Below, in pieces: positions 56,302 through 64,000 of a stretch of 64,000 nucleotides of DNA. Source of the DNA: Sycon ciliatum (Eukaryota; Porifera; Calcarea; Leucosolenida; Sycettidae); NCBI RefSeq assembly GCF_964019385.1, contig NW_027044871.1, forward strand, positions 62,001 through 126,000. Direction: 5' to 3'. The notes under the pieces are model-generated. The model did not search any database, was not told where the DNA came from, and worked only from the letters and a program-made list of their open reading frames with translations. Made by a program: the position numbers and the translations under genes. The first letter of the stretch is position 1. The number at the start of each line of letters is the position of its first letter.

Positions 56302-56756
56302 GCCAAGGGTCGCCCGCAATGGCAACATCTCTGCAACCGATATCATCATTAATTGTTATCCCTAATGACTAAAACATTCAGTTGATGGCCTATCACTGAA
56401 ATATTATCATCTCTAAAATCACTGCAGTATCATTTATCACTAATGGATGAAACATTAATTTTCTCGTCCCAGCCAACGGAATGCGAATTCCTGTTCATGT
56501 GTTTTAGCTACCATAGTACGCAGAGTACATTATACATGTACATTATAAGGATATACGCTTCAGGCTATTTTTTTTGTTTTTGTTCGACACCTCTGTTTGA
56601 CACCATTTGATGCAGTGTCTCTACCATGTGGGTGGACGATAGTGGGTACGGGAGATGTGGGGTGTGTTTCGACCGCGTTAGTATTTCGGTATCTCGTGCT
56701 GAATGTTGCCAAAATTAATGTATTCTGATTAATGTTTCTCCGTTTTGTGCCGTGGA

Positions 56757-56862
56757 AGTCGTGGTTATCAGTTACCGGTGAAAGTATTGGATGCTGCGTT
56801 CCAACGCATTCATAAGCCTCATCTTTGCGTTCAAAAGGAGAGTGTTATCTTGTCGTGTTAGT
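56757..56862 (+). pseudogene. PLE GIY-YIG C-terminus, distal
   Basis: Duplicate of 31950-32055. Confidence 0.65.
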
Positions 56863-57089
56863 CTGGTTATCGTGTTACTCTGGCCTTGTTCGGCCAGAAT
56901 TTTTTCACTAGTATTGTTTCATACTTGAATTTTGTCCCCTTGGCGTGTTTGATTGTTATCTTTCACGCATATGGATTATGGTGTCTTTCAAGAATACCTT
57001 ATGATACTTTTTTGGCATTTTTTAGGTGGTGTTTATCACTATTGATCTTTTATAGTAGCCAGTGTTGCAATTTGTTAATTTGTACAACC

Positions 57090-57131
57090 ATGCTTCCTGA
57101 CGAGCGCTGTGGGAAAGCTAGTTTGATGCAT
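57090..57131 (+). ncRNA. Hammerhead, PLE3-like, distal
   Basis: Duplicate of 32283-32324. Confidence 0.55.
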
Positions 57132-57784
57132 TTTATATTTTTCATCGTTTCCTTTTATTGTTCTTCACAGTACATTTCCATCACAATTATTTCTTTGTCC
57201 ATCACCACTTTACATTTCAATAAAACCTTCGTAACAAGTCATGTCGCTTCAGCTGATTCTGTTTGTTGCCATCCCAAACAAGACAATCATGTTGTTTTTT
57301 CTAATGAACATGTCTGGGATAGAGGTAGTCACCGTTTTGTATGCTGGCACACGCGGGTTTTCTCATTCTTTGTTTCCTTGCTTTGCAAGCTGGTTAACCA
57401 CCCTCCCTCCAGTTGTGGATCTTGGTGTTATGTTTGTATTGAATGTTCTCATGCTGGCCGGTGTAGTGAATTTTGTTTCAATTCTGCTGACATGTTTGTA
57501 AAGGCTGTAAATGCTGCATGGTGTGCCTCATGCAATGCACTGGAGTTCTAAAATGGTGCATCCAGCCTTGCTGTGCCTGTGCCTGCATTTCTTGTCTTCT
57601 TGCTGTGGCTGTCGCTGCAGTTGTTTGTTAGCTGGTGGAATGTGTGTGTGTGTGGGGGGGGGGGATGGGGTGTGTGTGTGTGTGGGTGGGTGTGTGCGCG
57701 CGTGTGTGTGGGTGTGTGGCTGGGTGTGCGTGTGTGTTTGTGCGTTCGGGCATGCACACATGTGTGTGTGTGTGTGTGTGTGTG

Positions 57785-58291
57785 CAGGGAGTGAACAGGG
57801 TAGACCGTGGAGCTTTCACTCCTATCGTTTTCAGTACTTCAGACATGTGCGGCAAAGGGATAACATTGTTTTTGAAGGCACCTGCATCGCAACTGGTTGA
57901 GAAACATAGCGAGCTGGCTTACTCGGTAGTAATAGGCGAGCTTCGAAGCCTCCTGTCGTTTACCCTGCTACGTTGGACCATGATATGCTTCCGCGGGTGC
58001 AGGGGGTCATAATCCCCCTGAGCGAGACCACGGCTTCTTGCACTGCTCCTTGTCCAGGTAAGCGGCCTAGACTTTCAACATTGTTAGTGCTTACGTTAGG
58101 TGATATTTTTTGCCGCGTGACCGCCAACTGTCTTTACTTACCATCTTCTTGGATTTGTTTCGGGTTTCAGTTCCCGTATGGCAACACAGGATTGGGCTTT
58201 TTTCACATTCTTGGTGTTTTGATCATTTTTTTGTATTTTATGTCATATGTAAGCACATTGGCTTTGCCCGTACAAGAGGCCTTTTATGTGT
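57785..58291 (+). mobile_element. RLE copy H, distal
   Basis: Duplicate of 32980-33486; ORF end at 58012. Followed by (AT)n into which the gamma array is inserted. Confidence 0.8.
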
Positions 58292-58323
58292 ACATATATA
58301 TATATATATATAATATACTCAAT

Positions 58324-58369
58324 CTGCGGACAGCATGCTGTTTCGTTCTTTTTGAACTCATCAGCGCAG
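58324..58369 (-). ncRNA. Hammerhead ribozyme gamma array, unit 1
   Basis: Helix I CTGCG/CGCAG, CTGATGA, helix II GTTC/GAAC, GAAA, palindromic helix III (ACAGCATGCTGT), cleavage at GTC. Complete core. Confidence 0.88.
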
Positions 58370-58551
58370 CACAGAGAAAATGAGGCCGAACCTGATAGCA
58401 ATGGAAATATAAATTTCCAATCAGGCCCGAACGTACCTTGCCAGAGTGCTCAAACTGACAAGTCAGTGAGCTCTGCATAATGCAAACAGCAAAGGCACTA
58501 CCCCACGCAAGAGTGCTCAACTGCTACAAGAGCAGGAGCGAAATACTCAAT

Positions 58552-58597
58552 CTGCGGACAGCATGCTGTTTCGTTCTTTTTGAACTCATCAGCGCAG
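58552..58597 (-). ncRNA. Hammerhead ribozyme gamma array, unit 2
   Basis: Identical to unit 1. Confidence 0.88.
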
Positions 58598-58779
58598 CAC
58601 AGAGAAAATGAGGCCGAACCTGATAGCAATGGAAATATAAATTTCCAATCAGGCCCGAACGTACCTTGCCAGAGTGCTCAAACTGACAAGTCAGTGAGCT
58701 CTGCATAATGCAAACAGCAAAGGCACTACCCCACGCAAGAGTGCTCAACTGCTACAAGAGCAGGAGCGAAATACTCAAT

Positions 58780-58825
58780 CTGCGGACAGCATGCTGTTTC
58801 GTTCTTTTTGAACTCATCAGCGCAG
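58780..58825 (-). ncRNA. Hammerhead ribozyme gamma array, unit 3
   Basis: Identical to unit 1. Confidence 0.88.
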
Positions 58826-59007
58826 CACAGAGAAAATGAGGCCGAACCTGATAGCAATGGAAATATAAATTTCCAATCAGGCCCGAACGTACCTTGCCAG
58901 AGTGCTCAAACTGACAAGTCAGTGAGCTCTGCATAATGCAAACAGCAAAGGCACTACCCCACGCAAGAGTGCTCAACTGCTACAAGAGCAGGAGCGAAAT
59001 ACTCAAT

Positions 59008-59053
59008 CTGCGGACAGCATGCTGTTTCGTTCTTTTTGAACTCATCAGCGCAG
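59008..59053 (-). ncRNA. Hammerhead ribozyme gamma array, unit 4
   Basis: Identical to unit 1. Confidence 0.88.
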
Positions 59054-59235
59054 CACAGAGAAAATGAGGCCGAACCTGATAGCAATGGAAATATAAATTT
59101 CCAATCAGGCCCGAACGTACCTTGCCAGAGTGCTCAAACTGACAAGTCAGTGAGCTCTGCATAATGCAAACAGCAAAGGCACTACCCCACGCAAGAGTGC
59201 TCAACTGCTACAAGAGCAGGAGCGAAATACTCAAT

Positions 59236-59281
59236 CTGCGGACAGCATGCTGTTTCGTTCTTTTTGAACTCATCAGCGCAG
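59236..59281 (-). ncRNA. Hammerhead ribozyme gamma array, unit 5
   Basis: Identical to unit 1; the unit is cut short at GAGCTCTGCAT (59389). Confidence 0.88.
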
Positions 59282-59650
59282 CACAGAGAAAATGAGGCCG
59301 AACCTGATAGCAATGGAAATATAAATTTCCAATCAGGCCCGAACGTACCTTGCCAGAGTGCTCAAACTGACAAGTCAGTGAGCTCTGCATATATATGTAT
59401 TTGTTTGTGTGCACGCACGTGTGTGTGTTGCAGACGCATGTGAGTGAGAAAAGAAGCATTCCTCACACTACATGTATACGAGGATTAGCGCCAAACAACT
59501 GAAGTGACAAAACGTTTGTTTTGTTTGTTAGGATTTCAAGGTTTTTCACCCGATTCTTGTAGTCTCTCCATAATTATCATACTGTTTTCACAGCCATTTA
59601 AAAAGTAAATAAAATAAATTTGGACCCCAAAAAATCGGCGCTGTAAGAGA

Positions 59651-60657
59651 AAATCTGCGGGGGCTCGTACAAATCCAGTGCATTTGCAGATTGCGATGCT
59701 TGTGCAACCGAAGGCCTAGCATTTGCGATGGCAGTAACTTCACTGCTGCTGCAGCAGCCGTACCGAGCACAGGAGCAGCGCATACACGCAGAGTGCCTCA
59801 CTCGACGCCTGGAACAGTGGAGGCTCGGAGACATCAATGGCCTGATGTTGGAATCACGCACTATCCAGCGTCAACTGCACAACGGGTCTAAGCAGCACGG
59901 CCAGAGACGTGACGATGGTGCATGTCCCTTTGCATCAATGGTGTATGACGGCAAGATCACATCAGCCTCGAGAATGCTGTCGGAAAGCGACTCTGCAAAG
60001 CCACTGGACCTGCAAGAGGTCATCGACGGGAAAACAGTGCGTGATATCCTGGGCAAGAAGCACCCTCCGGCAGAGCCACTCAGTGAATCAGCCCTGCTAG
60101 GGGATGGCCAGCATCCACCAGAGACACACTGACTCTGTTGTCTTCTCCGGTCTTAACGGTCGGGTAATCAGCCAAGCTGCACTGCACACACAAGGCGCAG
60201 CGGGCCCATCTGGGCTGGATGCAGCAGGGTGGAGACGGATGTGTACCTGCGCGGAGAATCCCTACCACCTACGTGGACCCTTCCTCTCTAGAACTAGAAG
60301 CATATGCGGCGTGTCGATTGAGTCCGCTTGACAAAAACCCTGGAGTTCTACCTATTGGCATCGGTGAGGTTGCAAGACGGATCATAGGGAAGGCTATCCT
60401 GCAGGTCATTGGCTCAACCATCACGCAAGCCGTTGGCGGCCGGCAGCTTTGTGGAGGCCAGGAGAGTGGTATGGAAGCCGCCATCCATGCTATGCGAGTG
60501 ACGTTTTCCGAAGAGGACACGGATGCCGTGCTATTCGCCGATGCTTCAAACGCATTCAGCCGGCTGAACAGGGCCACCTGCATGCGGAACATTCGTCACC
60601 TGTGCCCGGAGTTCGCTGCTACTATCATCAACACCTACAGCTCGCCTGCAAGGTTGT
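59651..60657 (+). pseudogene. RLE copy I, first half, distal
   Basis: Duplicate of 33770-34776 with the same frameshifts. Confidence 0.85.
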
Positions 60658-60999
60658 TGTTGTGAACCCTCTAAGATTCTCTAAATTGTCAGGATCGTAC
60701 GACCACACGGCACGAGGACAACACTTTTCCTTTAGACAGTATATTTCACTTCATCGAATAATCAACAATGAACACTAGTAACACCAGCTATTTATAGCAT
60801 GCAAAAACAGCGTACATGCAAAAAACATACGCATATAAAACTGGACATAACAGCGTTTACAGCAAAACGCACACAACGCATATAGCGTATGCCATGCAGC
60901 AACATCAGTGGTACGGCGGAGTCGAAATACAACATTTCAACGAATACAATGCCATAAGCGCGAAGGCCTTTCCCAATTGAGAACTGGTGGTTTACAACA
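60658..60999 (-). repeat. BEL/Pao 3' LTR, distal
   Basis: Identical to 34777-35118. Confidence 0.97.
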
Positions 61000-61235
61000 T
61001 TCTCCCCACCAAAGGGCTTCTCACCGCCGTACAACAATGCACAAAAGTCAAAAACGATCCGGGGCTCTGACTACACGCCCAGAACGCGTCATCTCCTGCT
61101 GCCGTGGTGGTGGTAACGGTGCTGACGGTTCAAACGCTGGCTGCAGAGGGACGATAGCAGGTTGAGCGGTATCGGCAAGCCCAGGAGCCACGTCCTGTGA
61201 CGATACTTCTTATGGCACTAACCTTTGGATCGGCC

Positions 61236-62641
61236 TCAACAGGGTACTGTGGGGGTGGTCCGACTGAGGTAACGCAATCTCGATGACATCTGCGCAGCGT
61301 CCAGGGTACCTGCTGGCTTCTCTGACGACATCCAGATGTTACCCATCATCATTGCAGGGGTTACTGGTGGCTCATCCAGGCTATCAGACACATTAGTTAG
61401 CGGACGACTATTCACCACTGCTTCAACCTCATACAAGAGGGTCTCAAGCTCCTGGACCTTCAGAAACGCTGTTCCCATTACCTTTTTCAAGGCACTCTTC
61501 ACTGTACCAACCATTCGCTCATAGAAGCCTCCATGCCATGGTGCAGCTGGAGGATTGAACATCCATGGCACACTCAGTTTGTCAGATGCCGCCTTGAACG
61601 TTGTAGCGTTGTCAGACCTGATCCGAGACGGCAAACTACGTCTCGCGACAAACTTCCGAAATGCCATCAAGAATGACTCGGTACTTAAACTATCGACCAC
61701 CTCCAAGTGAACTGCTCTGGTGGTGGCACACACAAACAATGCTATCCATACCTTCGGAAATGACTCACCACGGCGCACGTACAACGGACCAGCATAGTCG
61801 ATGCCGGTAGTTGCGAACGGCCTCTCGTGAACAACTCGGTCTTCCGGCAGCGGCGGGCAGACTTCTGAGGCAGCCTTAGCCTTGTAGCGGCGGCATGTAA
61901 CACATCGCTGAGTAATGTTGCGTAGCGCCCGTCGACCACCGATAATCCAAAATTTCTGACGGATGAACGACAAGACTCCTTCTACACCTTGGTGCATCCT
62001 TTCAACATGCATTTTCTCCAACAGCAACTCGGTCAGATGATGTTTGCCTAACAGGACTGGGTGCTTGGCTCCATACGCCAACTCGCTGTGCTTAAGTCGT
62101 CCCCCGACTCTGAGCACTCCATGCTCATCCAGAAACGGTGCAAGCTGATACACCTTCGACCCAGGCTTCACTGGTTGACCTTGCTTGATCAGCTCAAGAT
62201 CCTCAGCGAAACATGCGGCTTGAACGATGCGGTACAATACGTTGTCTGCTGCAAAATAGAGTTCAGCACGAGGCTCAGTGTGCTTCCACTGCAACATCCG
62301 AGTCACCATGCCCTGTGCCCTCGACCATTTATTGAATCGGAGCCACCATTCCTTATCAGATTCTCGACTACAGGTGGTGGCTGACACTCGTACTTCTACA
62401 CTGGACTCATCTGTAGCTGCGGTTGAGGATGCGGTGGGCCAGTCATTGGGCTCCGTGATCCAGGTTGGTCCACCCCTCCAGAACGGACTACGGGTCTGCT
62501 GTGCACTACTCCCACGCGACGGTAAATCTGCAGGGTTGTGAAGGCCCGGGCAATGGTTCCACACAATACCGACCTTCTTCGATATCTCTTGGACTTGACT
62601 GACGCGGTTAGCCACAAATGTTTTCCATTTGTACTTGGATT
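61236..62641 (-). pseudogene. BEL/Pao integrase region, distal
   Basis: Duplicate of 35355-36760: DDE residues present, same frameshift relative to the RT. Confidence 0.9.
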
Positions 62642-63967
62642 ACTGATCCAATGAACGGTAGTGAGACTGTCAGTCCAGCCATAGACTTGCGTGACGGTCA
62701 CACGCAGCTCCTTCACCACAAACTCAACGTAGTGAGCCGCTAGACATACTGCTTGTAACTCAAAGCGGGCTAACGTGGGCGGAGACACAGGTGCCACTTT
62801 GGCCTTGGCAAATACCAAGTGCGACTGTCCATTGACGACTGCATACAAACAACATCCAAACGCTTTCTCACTGGCATCGGCGAAGGCATGAAGCGCAATC
62901 GGCGTGTCAAGATTGCAGCAAATCCAACGTGGTATGTCAATGCTCACCACTTCGGCCAACTCTCCCCACCATTGCGCACATGCGGCTGAGATGCCATCAG
63001 GCAACCTATCATCCCAGTCGCCTCCGACTTTCCAGGCTTGCTGTAGCAGTATCTTTCCCGGCACAACTGCCGGTGCTGCTAGACCTAGCGGATCAAACAC
63101 TGATGCAACACACTTGAGGAGGGATCGCCGGGTCCAAACAGACGGCCTATCGGACTCGCCTAGCGCTGCTATGCTGAGCAAGTCATCACTGGTTTTCCAT
63201 TTCAGACCGAGGACTTTATCTCCGGCCTCTGGATCGCACGGGATTTCGTTGCCTCGCCACTTGCGTAACTCCATGCCAGAATCCGTAAGCACACGCACGC
63301 TGAACTCTTGCATCTCCTTGGCTTCCGAGGCATTTGAGACACTAGAGACCAAATCGTCAACGTAGAAACTCGTGAGCAAGAGATCAATACGATCTCGCTC
63401 TTTGGGTGCAGACAACGCCCGTAGCTCCTTCAAGTGATGCTGAATCACCGCAGTAAGCATGTACGGCGAGCAGTTCACGCCAAATGGCAGTTTCGTTAGC
63501 CTCCAGGTTAACAGTTCATCGCTGTCGCTTCGACCGGGCCACAAGAAACGCAGGTACGGACGGTCTTCGGGATTAACCGCGACCATGAAAAAAACCTTGC
63601 GGATGTCCGCTTGCAGCGCGCTCTTATATTCACGGAACCGTAATAGCATACCTGCGAGACTCGGCAATAGCGACGGTCCAGGGTCAACCATGCCGTTCAA
63701 CGACTTGCCATCTGGAGCCGTCGCCGAGGCATTGAACACCACTCTTAACTTCGTGGTTGCAGCGTGCTCGCGGAATACACCATGATGCGGTACATAGTAC
63801 CCGGCATTGCTCTCACATGGCTCCAGCTCAATTGCTCCAAGCTCGCGGTACTCCCGGATCAGCACACCATCATAGAGCGCACGCTTCCCATTCCTCTTCA
63901 GCTTTTCAAGAAGCCGCGTTGCGATGACTCTAGCTTGAGCAAAGTTATCCGTTGGGCGACGCTCATT
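62396..63967 (-). pseudogene. BEL/Pao RT and RNase H, distal
   Basis: Duplicate of 36515-38086, including the TGA immediately upstream (63968-63970). Confidence 0.9.
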
Positions 63968-64000
63968 TCACCACAAGAGACCCACTTGGTACCCGCTGCC

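Larger units (their letters stand above)
58316..59389 (-). mobile_element. Hammerhead retrozyme-like array, family gamma (4.7 x 228 bp)
   Basis: Essentially identical 228-bp units in head-to-tail array on the minus strand, no ORF of note. The minus-strand 3' end is GCAGATTGAGTATATTATATAT, the same end as the plus copy at 20575. It is flanked by AT-rich sequence; the matching site in the proximal duplicate (33489-33516) is empty. A target duplication of ATATA is possible but ambiguous in the AT tract. Confidence 0.85.
48773..64000 (+). repeat. Large direct duplication, distal copy
   Basis: Repeats 23962-38119 in order and orientation and runs off the window. Sample differences: 49508 G versus A; 53004 G versus T in GGTTCCC context; one fewer ATT unit near 51580; one fewer T near 52697; one fewer GT unit near 57780; and the 58316-59389 insertion. 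Confidence 0.97.
60658..64000 (-). mobile_element. BEL/Pao LTR retrotransposon, distal (cut by window end)
   Basis: Duplicate of 34777-38119 with the same GTTGT flank at 60653-60657; the 5' part lies outside the window. Confidence 0.97.

Overview
This window is eukaryotic, repeat-dominated intergenic DNA. The mix of elements (Penelope-like elements with GIY-YIG endonucleases, BEL/Pao, non-LTR elements with a C-terminal CCHC + restriction-like endonuclease, MULE and many MITEs) suggests an invertebrate animal, perhaps an early-branching one such as a sponge or cnidarian. That placement is inference. I found no convincing host gene, tRNA or rRNA; almost every protein signal belongs to a mobile element and most are truncated or broken.

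Layout. 1-5546: at least seven truncated copies of restriction-like-endonuclease (RLE) non-LTR retrotransposons, in both orientations, separated by (ATG)n. 5547-8330: remnants of three other non-LTR elements. 8333-8560: (CT)n. 8561-9345: a 480-bp-period dimer carrying hammerhead ribozymes. 9368-10366: dispersed repeats and another hammerhead. 10384-15415: a Penelope-like element (PLE1) with inverted terminal repeats, interrupted by a 1,267-bp TRIM-like LTR element (14077-15343). 15425-16000: a second PLE 3' end with a hammerhead. 16195-16725: an inverted trio of hammerhead-bearing monomers. 16730-19700: non-coding local duplications. 19720-20192: foldback element. 20200-20575: a hammerhead retrozyme-like copy. 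20587-23107: a long-TIR transposon. 23321-33500: nested MITEs, PLE and non-LTR remnants, an RLE copy. 33770-41578: an RLE element split by a 5.48-kb BEL/Pao retrotransposon (34777-40257, minus strand, 342-bp LTRs, GTTGT target duplication). 41579-45460: a PLE2 fragment, a MULE remnant and a PLE2 copy with hammerheads at inverted ends. 45877-48772: RLE copies in both orientations inside (ACT)n, ending in a 1.54-kb (ACT)n array. 48773-64000: near-identical direct repeat of 23962-38119.

Three signals stand out. First, self-cleaving hammerhead ribozymes of several unrelated families are concentrated here (20 candidates counting duplicates); a 4.7-unit array of 228-bp monomers is present in the distal repeat but absent at the matching (TA)n site in the proximal one, giving a filled and an empty site side by side. 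Second, several RLE families sit in trinucleotide microsatellites whose plus-strand sequence stays the same whatever the element orientation, which suggests the microsatellite is the target. Third, the 24.8-kb-spaced direct duplication breaks at the 1.54-kb (ACT)n array and is either a very recent tandem duplication or an assembly/haplotype artefact. All family assignments are from motif reading; no database search was run.
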